Assembly: GCA_903822205.1 (NCBI GenBank)
Contig: CAIJOK010000102.1
Location: 1-64,000, forward strand
Direction of reading: 5' to 3'
DNA: 64,000 nucleotides
From: an uncultured beta proteobacterium
Lineage (GTDB): Bacteria; Pseudomonadota; Gammaproteobacteria; Burkholderiales; Burkholderiaceae_C
Each line of letters starts with the position of its first letter. Position 1 is the stretch's first letter. Shown one piece after another: positions 29,853 through 39,321 of this stretch. Under the pieces are notes generated by a model. It was not told the DNA's origin, did no database searches, and saw nothing but the letters and a program-made list of their open reading frames with translations. The position numbers were made by a program, and so were the translations under genes.

Positions 29853-30593
29853 CTAAGCGTTGAGCTCGTTCACCCTAAGCAGGGCGGCCTCAAAGTCGAG
29901 ATGACCACTGTAAATGGCGCGGCCACAGATGACACCCTCAATTCCCTCGTCAGCCACGGCACACAAAGCCTCAATATCGGCCAAACACGACAGACCACCC
30001 GAGGCAATGACCGGAACGGTCAGAGCCTGTGCCAGTCGCACTGTGGCTTCCACGTTGACACCGCCCAACATGCCGTCGCGACCGATGTCGGTATAGATAA
30101 TGGACTCCACTCCAAAGTCTTCAAATTTTTTACCCAAATCAACCACATCGTGACGGGTTAGCTTGCTCCAGCCGTCTGTGGCCACCTTGCCGTCCTTGGC
30201 ATCCAGACCCACGATGATGTGGCCCCCAAAGGCTGTGCAGGCATCTTGTAAAAACCCGGGGTTGCGGACTGCCGCCGTGCCAATGATGACGTAACGCAGG
30301 CCTGCATCCAGATAACGCTCGATGGTGTCAAGGTCACGAATACCGCCACCCAACTGCACATCAACTTCGCTGCCAATGGTTTTGAGGATTTTGCGAATCG
30401 CGATTTCGTTTTTGGGATGTCCAGCAAACGCACCGTTCAAATCAACCACATGCACACGCTTGGCACCTTTGTCCACCCAATTGCGTGCCATGGCGGCGGG
30501 TTCATCGCTGAATGTGGTGGCCAGTGCCATATCGCCCTGTTGCAGGCGAACGCAATGGCCGTCTTTAAGATCGATCGCGGGAATTAAAAGCAT
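29853..30593 (-). CDS. hisA: ProFAR isomerase HisA
   Basis: HisA isomerises ProFAR to PRFAR in histidine synthesis. This 246-residue TIM barrel has [21 protein letters not shown] at the N terminus (catalytic Asp in AIDLKDG), QLGGGIRD (about residue 81), the second catalytic Asp in [13 protein letters not shown] (about 130) and [15 protein letters not shown]. It follows hisH by 24 bases. hisF, hisI and hisE, which usually come next in Burkholderiales, are not here; a histidine kinase gene is. Confidence 0.96.
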   Translation of the reverse strand: MLLIPAIDLKDGHCVRLQQGDMALATTFSDEPAAMARNWVDKGAKRVHVVDLNGAFAGHPKNEIAIRKILKTIGSEVDVQLGGGIRDLDTIERYLDAGLRYVIIGTAAVRNPGFLQDACTAFGGHIIVGLDAKDGKVATDGWSKLTRHDVVDLGKKFEDFGVESIIYTDIGRDGMLGGVNVEATVRLAQALTVPVIASGGLSCLADIEALCAVADEGIEGVICGRAIYSGHLDFEAALLRVNELNA

Positions 30594-30617
30594 GATTTGC
30601 TTAAGTGGAAGATGAAG

Positions 30618-31301
30618 TCAGGGGTTCCATGAAAGAAAGTGACGGTACAACGACAAACCGTGTGCGGCACTTTTTTCTGGATGAAATTGGGTAGCAAAAA
30701 TGTTATCACGTGCTACGGCTGAACAAAACTGCAAACCATAGTCTGTTTGCCCGGCACTGTGTCGCATATCAGACGGTTTGGCGTAAAAACTGTGGACAAA
30801 ATAGAAATAACTGCCGTCAGGTACATCACCCCAGACCGGATGGGAGGCGGCACTTGTTTGGCCCCGCCATACTTGGTTCCAACCTATTTGCGGAACTTTA
30901 TAACGGCTGCCGTCAGGTTGTAGGTGGTCTGCAAGTTCAAATTGAAGAACACGACCTGCGATCAACCCTAAGCATGGGATGTTGCCTTCGTCGCTGTGAT
31001 CCAACAGCATTTGCATCCCGACACAGACCCCAAACAAGGGCTTACACGTAGCTGCCTGCATCACGGCCTCTAAAAGACCTGAGCGGCGTAGCTCTTGCAT
31101 ACAGTCAGGCATAGCTCCCTGGCCCGGCAGCACCACCCTGTCTGCGGCCAGCACCTCATCGGGCTGGGCGGTGATCACCACGCTAAACCCTGTATCCACT
31201 GCGGCGGCCAGGACAGCTTGAGCCACTGATCGCAAATTGCCCATGCCGTAGTCAACGACAGCCACAAATTTGCCGGCCCCCTTTTTTGCTGCAAAACTCA
31301 T
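30618..31301 (-). CDS. hisH: Imidazole glycerol phosphate synthase amidotransferase HisH
   Basis: HisH supplies ammonia from glutamine to HisF. The 227-residue class I amidotransferase has the nucleophile Cys in [12 protein letters not shown] (about residue 93) and the His-Glu pair in [13 protein letters not shown] near the C terminus. [12 protein letters not shown] marks the N terminus, with about ten extra residues before it. Its partner HisF is not encoded in the window. Confidence 0.95.
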   Translation of the reverse strand: MSFAAKKGAGKFVAVVDYGMGNLRSVAQAVLAAAVDTGFSVVITAQPDEVLAADRVVLPGQGAMPDCMQELRRSGLLEAVMQAATCKPLFGVCVGMQMLLDHSDEGNIPCLGLIAGRVLQFELADHLQPDGSRYKVPQIGWNQVWRGQTSAASHPVWGDVPDGSYFYFVHSFYAKPSDMRHSAGQTDYGLQFCSAVARDNIFATQFHPEKSAAHGLSLYRHFLSWNP

Positions 31302-31360
31302 CGCTATTTAAGCTGTAAGTACGGGCATCACAAGCCGATCAACCCCATAAGCCCCATAAA

Positions 31361-32011
31361 CTAAAGCGTTCCCTTGGTGGATGCGATGATGCCTGAAGCG
31401 CGTGGATCAATTTCCACCGCAGAGCGCAGTGCGCAGGCAAATCCCTTGAACACGGTCTCTGCCTGGTGGTGGGCATTGACACCCTTGAGATTGTCGATAT
31501 GCAGTGTGACCAGGGCATGATTGACAAAACCCTGAAAAAACTCATGCACCAGTTGACTGTCAAACGTGCCGATCATGCTGCTGGTAAAGGGCACGTCCAT
31601 CACCAAGCCTGGACGGCCCGAACAATCCACAACGACGCGGCTTAAGGCCTCATCCAAAGGCACAAAGGCATGACCAAAACGCCGAATACCCTGCTTAGTG
31701 CCAAGGGCTTGTAAGAACGCCTGACCCAGGGTGATACCGACATCTTCAACCGTGTGATGGGCATCCACATGCAGGTCGCCCTCGGCATCCACATCCAAAT
31801 CGATCATGCCGTGGCGGGCCACTTGATCCAGCATGTGATCCAGAAAACCGATACCCGTGTGCAGACGCGCCTGACCGCTGCCGTCCAGATTGATACGCAC
31901 GGTGACCTCGGTTTCAGAGGTTGATCGGGTGACCTCAGCGGTTCGTTCCAAAGAACAATCCGAAGCAGATGAAGGTGAATCAGGAAGTTCAGTCAAGGGG
32001 TAATTTGTCAT
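31361..32011 (-). CDS. hisB: Imidazoleglycerol-phosphate dehydratase
   Basis: This monofunctional HisB dehydrates imidazoleglycerol phosphate. The 216-residue protein contains [25 protein letters not shown], and [12 protein letters not shown], which supply the Mn-binding His and Glu residues. The N terminus is extended by some 20 residues rich in Ser, Glu and Thr. The start codon overlaps the hisC stop by four bases (ATGA), so the two are translationally coupled. Confidence 0.96.
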   Translation of the reverse strand: MTNYPLTELPDSPSSASDCSLERTAEVTRSTSETEVTVRINLDGSGQARLHTGIGFLDHMLDQVARHGMIDLDVDAEGDLHVDAHHTVEDVGITLGQAFLQALGTKQGIRRFGHAFVPLDEALSRVVVDCSGRPGLVMDVPFTSSMIGTFDSQLVHEFFQGFVNHALVTLHIDNLKGVNAHHQAETVFKGFACALRSAVEIDPRASGIIASTKGTL

Positions 32012-33114
32012 AGTGAAGCCTCCAAGGCAGCAAGCATCAGGGTGTTTTCAGATGCTGTGCCCACCGTTAAACGCAGGCAATTGGCCAAAAGGGGGTGCAT
32101 TTTAGAAACATTCTTAACCAACACACCACATCTGACCAGGCTGTCAAACGTCCGGTTGGCATCAGGCATACGCACCAAAATCATGTTGGCCTGACTGGGG
32201 AAGGGGTGTACCTGTGGCAATCGGCTGAGAGACGCCAAAACCATGGCGCGTTGCGACGTGATCTCGATCGCTTGTGCTTCAAACACGGCCCGATGTTCCA
32301 GCGCAAACAAAGTGGCCTCACAGTTCAGCACACTCACGTTGTAGGGTGGACGCACTTTGTTCAGTTGAGCGATCAGCGCCTGATCACCCAGCAAATAGCC
32401 GAGACGAGCGCCGGCCAGGCCAAATTTGCTGAGGGTGCGCAACAGCAAAACGTGACGATGAAGGGCCAAGCGGTCGATGTAGCTTTTGGAGGCAAACGGA
32501 ACATAGGCTTCATCGATCACCACCCATCCGCCCTGTGCCGCCATGGCCGTGACGACAGCCTCTATCGCTGCATCGTCCCATAAATTGGCTGTTGGATTAT
32601 TGGGGTACGCCAGATAGGTGATCGCTGGCTGATGATGGGCAATAGCCGCCAGCATGGCGGCCTGATCCAGTTCAAAATCGTTGGTCAGCGGTACGCCCAC
32701 AAAATCAAGCCCTTGCAGTTGGGCACTGATGGCGTACATCACAAACCCCGGCACAGGCGATAAAACGCAGCGTTTTTTGAAACCATTGGCAGCATGGGGC
32801 TGAACCGCGCAAGCCAGCGCCAACAAGCTGATCAGCTCATCAGAGCCATTACCCAGCATCACATCAAACCCCTCAGGCATCTGCGCATAGGTGGCCAGTG
32901 CGTGACGCAGGTCGTTGATGCGGCCATCAGGATAGCGGTTGAGTGCCAAAGCACCCAGACGCTGGCCCAGTGCCTCCTGCAAATCAAGCGGTAGGCGGTA
33001 GGGGTTCTCCATGGCATCCAGCTTGATCTGGTCCGGGCTGGAATGCACCACCTGATAGGCCTGCATCGCCTGAATATCTGGCCTGAGACACGCGAACATG
33101 GGGTTTGAAGTCAT
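32008..33114 (-). CDS. hisC: Histidinol-phosphate aminotransferase
   Basis: HisC is a PLP-dependent class I/II aminotransferase acting on imidazole acetol phosphate. The 368-residue protein has [11 protein letters not shown] (about residue 32), [27 protein letters not shown] and the PLP lysine in [16 protein letters not shown] (about 232). It heads the run hisC-hisB-hisH-hisA. The upstream hisG and hisD genes are not present, and a divergent FliD-like gene starts 203 bases away. Confidence 0.95.
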   Translation of the reverse strand: MTSNPMFACLRPDIQAMQAYQVVHSSPDQIKLDAMENPYRLPLDLQEALGQRLGALALNRYPDGRINDLRHALATYAQMPEGFDVMLGNGSDELISLLALACAVQPHAANGFKKRCVLSPVPGFVMYAISAQLQGLDFVGVPLTNDFELDQAAMLAAIAHHQPAITYLAYPNNPTANLWDDAAIEAVVTAMAAQGGWVVIDEAYVPFASKSYIDRLALHRHVLLLRTLSKFGLAGARLGYLLGDQALIAQLNKVRPPYNVSVLNCEATLFALEHRAVFEAQAIEITSQRAMVLASLSRLPQVHPFPSQANMILVRMPDANRTFDSLVRCGVLVKNVSKMHPLLANCLRLTVGTASENTLMLAALEASL

Positions 33115-33317
33115 GCAACAAGTTTAACGAGTGCCCGATCGATACGGGACCTGTGTAACGACGAAGGCACAGTGAGGATCGATGACGGTCGTTCGCTGCT
33201 CTGGTTTGACACCGTGTTCCCATCAGACTAAACTGTCACCAGTAGTCATCGTTTTGCCTTCGTTTTAATACCCCCATACCCCATACCCATATCCAATCCA
33301 ACTGTTCGAGGTGTCTT

Positions 33318-34115
33318 ATGAATATCAATGATTTGGTCTCTGCCGGTTCTGCCAAAACCTACCTTGGACAGAATTCTGCAACCCAGTCCGTTGCCAGCAC
33401 CAGCGGTCTGGTCAGAACAGATTTGCAGAAGGCTGAAATGCGGGTTCAGTCGCAAGTTGATTCAACCTCCATTCAGCTTTCTTCGTTTGGCAAGCTCAAG
33501 TCCTCAGTGTCCAGTTTGCAATTGGCTGCCCACCAGATGGCCAGCCTGCCTGTGAGCAGCACCAGTGCGTCTCTCAAAACTGCCGCTGACAGTTTTGTCA
33601 GTGCGTTTAACAGTTCCATGACTGAGGCCCAGTCCAGCGCCAAGACAGGCGCAGCTCAAGGGGGCGCGGCTGCGTCACAAAGTGCCGCCAAGGTGGGCAA
33701 AGACCTGACCCGCGCACTGTCCGGCAATACCGGCAATACCGGCAATACTTTTGCCAGTACGTCCGCCAATCCTTCGACGCTGGATGCCATGAAAAAGATC
33801 GGCTTTAGCGTTCAGTCCGACGGTACTTTGGCGCTGGATGCCAAAAAATTTGACGCAGCCCTCAAGTCCGACCCCACCGCTGTTCAAGCCACCTTGTCCA
33901 AGGTTGGCCAACAAGTGGATGCGACTGCAACGCAAGAGCTGTCAGCTTCCGGTAACGTCACCCACTCGGTGTCATCCTTAAGCCAACGCGCCTCAGTCCT
34001 CAAAAATCAGCAAAACACCTTGGCCTCGTTGCAACAGGTGTCCTCAGCGTCGGCCCAGTCTGCCTCCAGCTTTAATTCCAGCTTTAATTTTGCTTCTTCC
34101 AGCCTGTTTGGTTAG
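33318..34115 (+). CDS. FliD C-domain-like hypothetical protein
   Basis: This 265-residue protein is Ser/Ala/Gln/Thr-rich and lacks a signal peptide. The part from about residue 155 (MKKIGFSVQSDGTLALDAKKFDAALKSDPTAVQATL) resembles the C-terminal domain of the flagellar cap FliD. Coiled-coil-like helices follow up to SLSQRASVLKNQQNTLASL. The N terminus has no FliD N-domain and the central D2/D3 domains are missing. A GNT triplet is repeated three times near residues 136-144. Its stop codon abuts that of rimO. No flagellar genes lie nearby, so the function is unknown; it could be a secreted or flagellum-associated filament protein. Confidence 0.6.
   Translation: MNINDLVSAGSAKTYLGQNSATQSVASTSGLVRTDLQKAEMRVQSQVDSTSIQLSSFGKLKSSVSSLQLAAHQMASLPVSSTSASLKTAADSFVSAFNSSMTEAQSSAKTGAAQGGAAASQSAAKVGKDLTRALSGNTGNTGNTFASTSANPSTLDAMKKIGFSVQSDGTLALDAKKFDAALKSDPTAVQATLSKVGQQVDATATQELSASGNVTHSVSSLSQRASVLKNQQNTLASLQQVSSASAQSASSFNSSFNFASSSLFG
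33721..33747 (+). repeat. Three perfect 9-base tandem repeats inside the FliD-like gene
   Basis: The unit CCGGCAATA occurs at 33721, 33730 and 33739 and encodes Gly-Asn-Thr repeats. The number of units could vary by slippage without changing frame. Confidence 0.85.
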
Positions 34116-35510
34116 TCACGACTGACATGGTTGCGCCACCATATCAAGGCCTTGCGTGGCGGTCACCCTGGCCCGGGTGAATGTGCCCACTTTGAGCGTC
34201 TGACTGACTTTATGGGGCGGCAGCAATTGCACGATGCTGTCGATCTCGGGTGCATCGGCATACGACCTGCCCAGACCACCCTTTTTGCCCCTGACGGGGG
34301 CTGCATCAACCAAAACCTGTAACGTCGATCCAATGCGCTTTTTTAGCTTTGTAGCCGACACATCCTGCGCTGTGGCCATCAAGCGCACTTGCCGCTCGGC
34401 AAGTAGCTCTGCTGGCAACATGCCCCCATGGTTGTTGGCCGCAGCACCGGCAATGGCACTGTAGGCAAAACACCCCACGTGGTCGATGTGGGCCTCCCTT
34501 ATAAAGTCAAGCAGATGTGCAAATTCAGCCTCGGTCTCGCCCGGAAAGCCCGCAATAAAGCTGCTGCGCACGGCCAGATCAGGGCATATTTGCCGCCAGC
34601 GTTCTAGTCGCGCCAGATTTTTCTCTCCATCGGCTGGACGTTTCATTCGCCGCAATACATCCGGGTGACTGTGCTGAAAAGGCACATCCAGGTATGGCAA
34701 AACATGCCCGGATGCCATCAGGGCCACCACCTCATCCACACTGGGGTATGGATAAACGTAATGCAGCCTCACCCAGGCCCCGTAGGGCTGTGCCAGGCTG
34801 CCCAGTGCCTGCACCAGGGCAAGCAAACGGGTTTTGATGGGCCGCCCGTCCCAAAAAGCCGTGCGGTAATTGACATCCAGCCCATAAGCCGCAGTGTCTT
34901 GGCTGACGATCAGCAGCTCTTTGACACCGCCCTCAAATAGCGCCCGGGCCTCGTTCAAAATGGGGCCGGGCGGTCGCGACACCAGGTCGCCGCGCAGCGA
35001 TGGAATGATGCAGAATGTGCAGTGCTGACGGCAGCCTTCGCTGATTTTGAGGTAAGCGTAGTGCCGTGGTGTCAGTTTGACACCGGCCACTCCAAAAGCG
35101 TTGGGGATCAGGTCAAGCAAAGGGTTAGCCGGCCTTGGCAGGTGGGTATGGACGGCATCCATCACCTCTTGCAGGGCGTGTGGGCCGGTCACGGCCAGCA
35201 CGCTGGGATGCCACTGGCGAACAAAATTTTGGCCACTATCCTCAGACCTTGCCCCCAGGCAACCCGTCACGATCACCCGGCCGTTATGGGCCAAGGCATC
35301 GGCTATGGTGGAGAGGCTCTCCTGCACGGCATCGTCGATAAACCCGCAGGTGTTCACGATGACCAGGTCAGCGTCCTGAAAGGTTTTGCAGGTTTGGTAA
35401 CCTTCTGCGCTCAGTTGCGTCAAGATCAGCTCAGAATCAGTCAGGGCCTTGGGGCAACCCAGGCTGACAAAGCCGATTTTGGGGATGGGGACAGCATTTG
35501 TGATTGGCAT
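34116..35510 (-). CDS. rimO: Ribosomal protein S12 methylthiotransferase
   Basis: RimO is a radical-SAM enzyme that methylthiolates an Asp of ribosomal protein S12. The 464-residue protein has an N-terminal UPF0004 domain with three cluster Cys ([21 protein letters not shown]) and the radical-SAM motif CRQHCTFC (Cys-X3-Cys-X2-Cys, about residue 155). A C-terminal TRAM domain follows (from about 380). ATG 35510 is the family start; a longer frame to 35555 is not supported. It diverges from ygfZ with only 35 bases between starts. Confidence 0.95.
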   Translation of the reverse strand: MPITNAVPIPKIGFVSLGCPKALTDSELILTQLSAEGYQTCKTFQDADLVIVNTCGFIDDAVQESLSTIADALAHNGRVIVTGCLGARSEDSGQNFVRQWHPSVLAVTGPHALQEVMDAVHTHLPRPANPLLDLIPNAFGVAGVKLTPRHYAYLKISEGCRQHCTFCIIPSLRGDLVSRPPGPILNEARALFEGGVKELLIVSQDTAAYGLDVNYRTAFWDGRPIKTRLLALVQALGSLAQPYGAWVRLHYVYPYPSVDEVVALMASGHVLPYLDVPFQHSHPDVLRRMKRPADGEKNLARLERWRQICPDLAVRSSFIAGFPGETEAEFAHLLDFIREAHIDHVGCFAYSAIAGAAANNHGGMLPAELLAERQVRLMATAQDVSATKLKKRIGSTLQVLVDAAPVRGKKGGLGRSYADAPEIDSIVQLLPPHKVSQTLKVGTFTRARVTATQGLDMVAQPCQS

Positions 35511-35545
35511 GGTGTTATCTTTTAGTTCTTCAATTACGATCTTCA

Positions 35546-36568
35546 ATGACGACAATGAACGGTATGAAAAATGGGTTAAACGGCGTGGCCAGGCTCACGC
35601 ATTTAGGGGTCATTCGGGCCATGGGCGACGATGCCGCCAAATTTTTGCACGGGCAATTGACCCATGATTTTGCCCTGCTGGGTTTGGAGCAGGCGCGTCT
35701 GGCGGGCTATTGCAACCCCAAGGGGCGATTGTTGGCCAGCGTGATAGGGTTCAAACGCAGTCCAACCGAGATTTGGCTGGTCTGTCCTACAGACATTTTG
35801 ACCCCAACACTGCAACGCTTGATGCGGTATGTGCTGCGTGCCAAGGTGACTTTGGCCGATGCCAGTGCGGAATTGGCTGTGTATGGCCTGGCCGGTGACG
35901 GCCTGCGTCGTGTTTTATCTGATACCTTGCCACATAACGCCAAAGATGCCCGTCTGCCGTGGTCCAGGGCGGATGTGGGCCGTGCCACGGTGGTGCAGCT
36001 TTATCCGGCTGACGGTGTCGCACGCGCTCTGTGGGTCGCACCGGCCTCTGAGGCTGCGCCGCCGGGCCAGGCGTTGAGCACGGCGCTTTGGGCTTATGGC
36101 GATGTTCGCAGCGGCATTGTCACGATCACCCCTGCGGTGACTGAGCAGTTTGTTCCTCAGATGATCAACTTTGACGTGGTGGGTGGGGTCAGTTTCAAAA
36201 AAGGCTGCTACCCGGGCCAGGAGGTCGTGGCTCGCAGTCAGTTTAGAGGCACTGGCACACCCAAACGCCGGGCCTATCTGGCACATTCGGCTGTTCCATT
36301 AACAGCAGGGGATATCCTGTTTGCCGCAGACGATTCAACCGGCGATGTCACAAGCGATGCCGTAGCGCCGTGTGGCCTGGTGGCGCAGGCAGCAGCAGTT
36401 CCGGCATCAGCATCCACATCCACTGCCACTGCCGCCACGGGGGGATTTGCTGCCATCGTGTCCCTTCACACCGTTGCCGTTGAAGCCGGATATGTCCATG
36501 CCCACCAGGCCTTTGGCCCCAAGGTCACGCTGACGGCAGCACCTTACCCCGTGGTGGCCGATGTCTAG
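35546..36568 (+). CDS. ygfZ: Folate-binding YgfZ-type Fe-S assembly protein
   Basis: YgfZ proteins (GcvT-like fold) bind folate and help maintain certain Fe-S enzymes such as the radical-SAM methylthiotransferases. The signature [17 protein letters not shown] is present near residue 228. The N-terminal folate-binding part begins [24 protein letters not shown]. The C-terminal part has a low-complexity Ala/Ser/Thr insert (about residues 285-300). About 340 residues from ATG 35546; ATG 35555 is an alternative. Its divergent neighbour rimO is a methylthiotransferase, a possible client. Confidence 0.9.
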   Translation: MTTMNGMKNGLNGVARLTHLGVIRAMGDDAAKFLHGQLTHDFALLGLEQARLAGYCNPKGRLLASVIGFKRSPTEIWLVCPTDILTPTLQRLMRYVLRAKVTLADASAELAVYGLAGDGLRRVLSDTLPHNAKDARLPWSRADVGRATVVQLYPADGVARALWVAPASEAAPPGQALSTALWAYGDVRSGIVTITPAVTEQFVPQMINFDVVGGVSFKKGCYPGQEVVARSQFRGTGTPKRRAYLAHSAVPLTAGDILFAADDSTGDVTSDAVAPCGLVAQAAAVPASASTSTATAATGGFAAIVSLHTVAVEAGYVHAHQAFGPKVTLTAAPYPVVADV

Positions 36569-36569
36569 G

Positions 36570-37451
36570 TCAGGCACTGACCACATCCGCAGCCAAGCAC
36601 AGATCAGCCCACGCACGGGCTTTGTCCAGCCCATTGCGCAGCAGATAGCCCGGTGGGTAGCAGACGATGACGGGCACATCTAAGTAGCGATAGACCTGGC
36701 CACGCAATTGGCCCAAGGGCCGTTTGGCAAGCTCGGGCGGGGTTTGTGACAGCAGCAGTTGCATGGCAAAACGCCCCATGGCCAGGATGACTTTGGGCTG
36801 CACCAGCGCTATCTCTCGTTGCAAATAGTGGGCGCAAGTGGCCAGTTCTGTCGCATCGGGTACCCGTGTCGAGGCAGGGCGGCACTTGAGTACGGGGGTC
36901 AGGTAGGCTGTCTGACGTGAGGGCATCAGGGTGCCCGGCTGGTAGCGTGTGACACCGACGGCCCACAACATGCGGTCCAGCAGTTGGCCAGCGTCTTCGA
37001 CAAACGGTTGTCCAGCACGCTCTTGGGCCTCATCGGGGGGGTCTCCCAGCACCATCCAGTCGGCCTGTAGGCCATCAGCGTACGTCCCCAGAACGGGCAA
37101 ACGCCGCCCTGCACACATGGCGCAGGCCTGACAGTCAGCCACAGCATGGCCTAGTGCTTGCCAGTCCATGCCGGCAATGCCGCATGGCAACTGCCGGTCG
37201 GCGGTGACATCTAAACCGGTATTTTTGATGGCGGCCGGTACGCTGCGCACAGTGGGCGATGCACGGTGGGTGGTGGTGGTCGCTTGGTGGGGTGCAGCGG
37301 GGACGCTGTCTGGGTGGGCAGGACTGGCGTGGTGAGCGGTGGACGCAGGCATCGATGCCGATGCTGATGCCGCCGGTACAGGCCACCACACATGCACCCC
37401 CATCTCAAGCAGCATGGCACGTTGGCGCACAGACAGATCAAAATTCATCAA
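36570..37451 (-). CDS. Family 4 uracil-DNA glycosylase-like protein
   Basis: This 293-residue protein matches Fe-S uracil-DNA glycosylases (family 4). It has a long low-complexity Ala/Ser/His/Thr/Pro linker (about residues 25-75). Cluster Cys lie in CQACAMC, LKCRP and ATCAHY. Motif 1 reads GDPPDEAQERAGQPF, where the family usually has GE(A/P)PG. Motif 2 reads YPPGYLLRNGLDKARAWADLCLA, where relatives have YHPAYLLR; an ungapped alignment puts Pro in place of the conserved His. Uracil excision is therefore likely but not certain. Confidence 0.8.
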   Translation of the reverse strand: MMNFDLSVRQRAMLLEMGVHVWWPVPAASASASMPASTAHHASPAHPDSVPAAPHQATTTTHRASPTVRSVPAAIKNTGLDVTADRQLPCGIAGMDWQALGHAVADCQACAMCAGRRLPVLGTYADGLQADWMVLGDPPDEAQERAGQPFVEDAGQLLDRMLWAVGVTRYQPGTLMPSRQTAYLTPVLKCRPASTRVPDATELATCAHYLQREIALVQPKVILAMGRFAMQLLLSQTPPELAKRPLGQLRGQVYRYLDVPVIVCYPPGYLLRNGLDKARAWADLCLAADVVSA

Positions 37452-37508
37452 TTCGGAGGGTCACATGGTGTGGGTATCGCAGCATCGCGTGGTCACGGGG
37501 GGTTGTGG

Positions 37509-38390
37509 CTACTTGCGATACACCCGAACATAGTCCACCACCATGCTGTCGGAGACAAAACTGTCAGGCACAGTACCGCCCAAGACACCGCCCATGGCTA
37601 CGTTTAAAAGCAGGTACTGGGGCTTGTCAAATGGCCATTGCGCATAGGTGGCGGAAGACGGCCTGGTATAGGTTAAATAGTCTTTGTTATCAACACCTAT
37701 CACGATTTTGTCTGCGGACCATGTCAACTGGTAGTTGTGAAATTGCGTACAGGCATCGCTTGCGTGCCTGGTGGCCTCAAGGCCCTTGCCCAGAGTGCCG
37801 CCGGCATGGTTATAGGCCCCAGTGTGCAAGGCCGCCTGGACGATGGACTTGTCGGCTTGCGACGTGCCTTTTTGCTCCAGAATGTCGATCTCGCCGTCGT
37901 CGGGCCATCGCCCCCCTGTACCCAGCATCCAGATGGCGGGCCATGTGCCCAGGCTGCACGGTAGCTTGGCGCGAACCTCGACAAAACCATAGGTCCAACT
38001 GGCATCAGGCTTGTTGCGTGTGACCATGCGGGCCGAAGTGAAGAACTGTCCCCCATAGTCGGGCGCTTGGATCAGACGCTCGCGGCGAGCGGTCAGCGTC
38101 AAAAAGCCACCCTTGACGCTGGCGTTTTCAAGCCGGTCGCGGGCGTAGTACTGAAGCTCTTGGTTGTACCAGCCGTCTTTGTTGCGGTCGGTGTCATAGT
38201 CCCATTTTGTGGCATCAGGCAGGCCATCGACATCAAATTCGTCTGACCAGACCAGCGTCCAGCCGGGGCGCGTGGCCGCAGGGGCAGGGGCTTGGATGCC
38301 CGAAGCGGGCAGTGTGTGCTGGGGGTCTGCTGCCGCAATACCCAGAGATGTGCTTGTCAATACCATGGTGAGCGCAAGTTTTAAGTTCAT
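37509..38390 (-). CDS. Secreted GH16 beta-glucanase (laminarinase-like)
   Basis: This 293-residue secreted glycoside hydrolase of family 16 has a signal peptide (to about LGIAAAD, residue 22). The catalytic motif GEIDILE (ExDxxE, with nucleophile and acid/base Glu) lies in the middle, and substrate-binding WSDEFDVDGLPDATKWDYD and TWPAIWMLG precede it. Such enzymes cleave beta-1,3 or beta-1,3/1,4-glucans. ATG 38390 begins right before the signal peptide. A sigma70-like promoter lies 28-56 bases upstream. It appears to be a single-gene unit in an AT-rich setting. Confidence 0.92.
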   Translation of the reverse strand: MNLKLALTMVLTSTSLGIAAADPQHTLPASGIQAPAPAATRPGWTLVWSDEFDVDGLPDATKWDYDTDRNKDGWYNQELQYYARDRLENASVKGGFLTLTARRERLIQAPDYGGQFFTSARMVTRNKPDASWTYGFVEVRAKLPCSLGTWPAIWMLGTGGRWPDDGEIDILEQKGTSQADKSIVQAALHTGAYNHAGGTLGKGLEATRHASDACTQFHNYQLTWSADKIVIGVDNKDYLTYTRPSSATYAQWPFDKPQYLLLNVAMGGVLGGTVPDSFVSDSMVVDYVRVYRK

Positions 38391-38417
38391 GTTGTGAGGT
38401 GGCATGTAAATAATTAT

Positions 38418-38446
38418 ATAATAAGTTTTTTACTTTATGATGTAAA
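38418..38446 (-). promoter_or_regulatory. Predicted sigma70 promoter of the GH16 gene
   Basis: On the minus strand TTTACA (complement of 38441-38446) and TATTAT (complement of 38418-38423) are separated by 17 bases, in AT-rich sequence just before the GH16 start. This would give a leader of about 20 bases. Confidence 0.5.
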
Positions 38447-38597
38447 AATTGATAGCACTCTATGCACGGAATACGTGCGTAAGCGGTCTATTGTAAAAAA
38501 TATAACGTATTTAATTTATTGATAAATGCTTACGGGTTTGCCATTGCCTCCTGCGCTGCCCTGGTTAAAAGGCCACAGCGGGTGCAAGCACTGGCCC

Positions 38598-39038
38598 TCA
38601 ACCGTGATAGCCCAGATCAACCGCCTTGCAGGCCAATCTAACCACCTTGGGGATGGGGCGTGTGGCCGTGCGGTAGTTGATGATGTTGCGACGCGACATT
38701 CCCAATGCATCGGCGGCGCGGCTTGCTGAAAATCCATTTTGCATCATCCATGCGTCAAAGCTGCGGGCCGCATCGCCAGACTGCTCGGCGGCCAGCCGGT
38801 AAACCGTGGTGGCGGCAATCGACAGCGGGCCTTCATCATCCCAAGTCAGGCCACTGCCAAATTCTTCGATCGCCACACGCGAAAACAGCGTGGCTTCCTT
38901 CAGGGGCTTGAGGCTTTTGAAGTCGGACACAAATGGGGCCAGATCAACATCAACAGACCATCCGTCTTCAAAGCAGACAGCAACGCACATGTTTGGCAGC
39001 GCTGTGGCGCGGGTTATCTTGGGCAGTTTTTCACGCAT
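38598..39038 (-). CDS. DUF2442 protein with C-terminal helix-turn-helix
   Basis: This 146-residue protein has an N-terminal DUF2442 domain (CVAVCFEDGWSVDVDLAPFV, KEATLFSRVAIEEFGSGLTWDDEG). A C-terminal helix-turn-helix follows (MMQNGFSASRAADALGMSRRNIINYRT, about residues 98-125). It begins one base after the stop of the DUF4160 gene. DUF4160/DUF2442 pairs are widespread, resemble toxin-antitoxin modules in size and spacing, and have no well-established function. The fused HTH suggests autoregulation. Confidence 0.82.
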   Translation of the reverse strand: MREKLPKITRATALPNMCVAVCFEDGWSVDVDLAPFVSDFKSLKPLKEATLFSRVAIEEFGSGLTWDDEGPLSIAATTVYRLAAEQSGDAARSFDAWMMQNGFSASRAADALGMSRRNIINYRTATRPIPKVVRLACKAVDLGYHG

Positions 39039-39039
39039 T

Positions 39040-39267
39040 TCATACTCCGTTGAGTTTGTTCCATTCGGCCTGCATCAGTGGCTTGTTTGCCCTGGCCCAA
39101 TCCATGGCCTTTGCCAAGAGCTTGCGGTTGGCGCACCCGGCCAGTTCAGTCATCGTTGCCAGATCAACCGCTGAGTCACCTTCAGGCGTACGCACATGAA
39201 AATGAACTGGCGCATGGTCGGCATACACCGATATTTTCATATTGCCGTCGCGGTAAAGCGTGTTCAT
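39040..39267 (-). CDS. DUF4160 protein
   Basis: This 75-residue protein contains the DUF4160 core: GNMKISVYADHAPVHFHVR, with two conserved His, then LATMTELAGCANRKLLAKAMDWARANKPLMQAEWNKLNG. It is paired with the DUF2442-HTH gene immediately downstream. It is the likely partner (possibly effector) of a toxin-antitoxin-like module. Confidence 0.85.
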   Translation of the reverse strand: MNTLYRDGNMKISVYADHAPVHFHVRTPEGDSAVDLATMTELAGCANRKLLAKAMDWARANKPLMQAEWNKLNGV

Positions 39268-39321
39268 GGGTGTGATTGTCCTACTTGATAGTGCAATTAT
39301 TGCACTATTCGATATCGATTT

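Noticed and set aside
38478..38534. CGTAAGC and GCTTACG inverted repeat with a 43-base AT-rich loop as a terminator or attachment site.
   Set aside because: The seven-base arms are short for the loop size, no T-run follows, and no integrase or element boundary is nearby.
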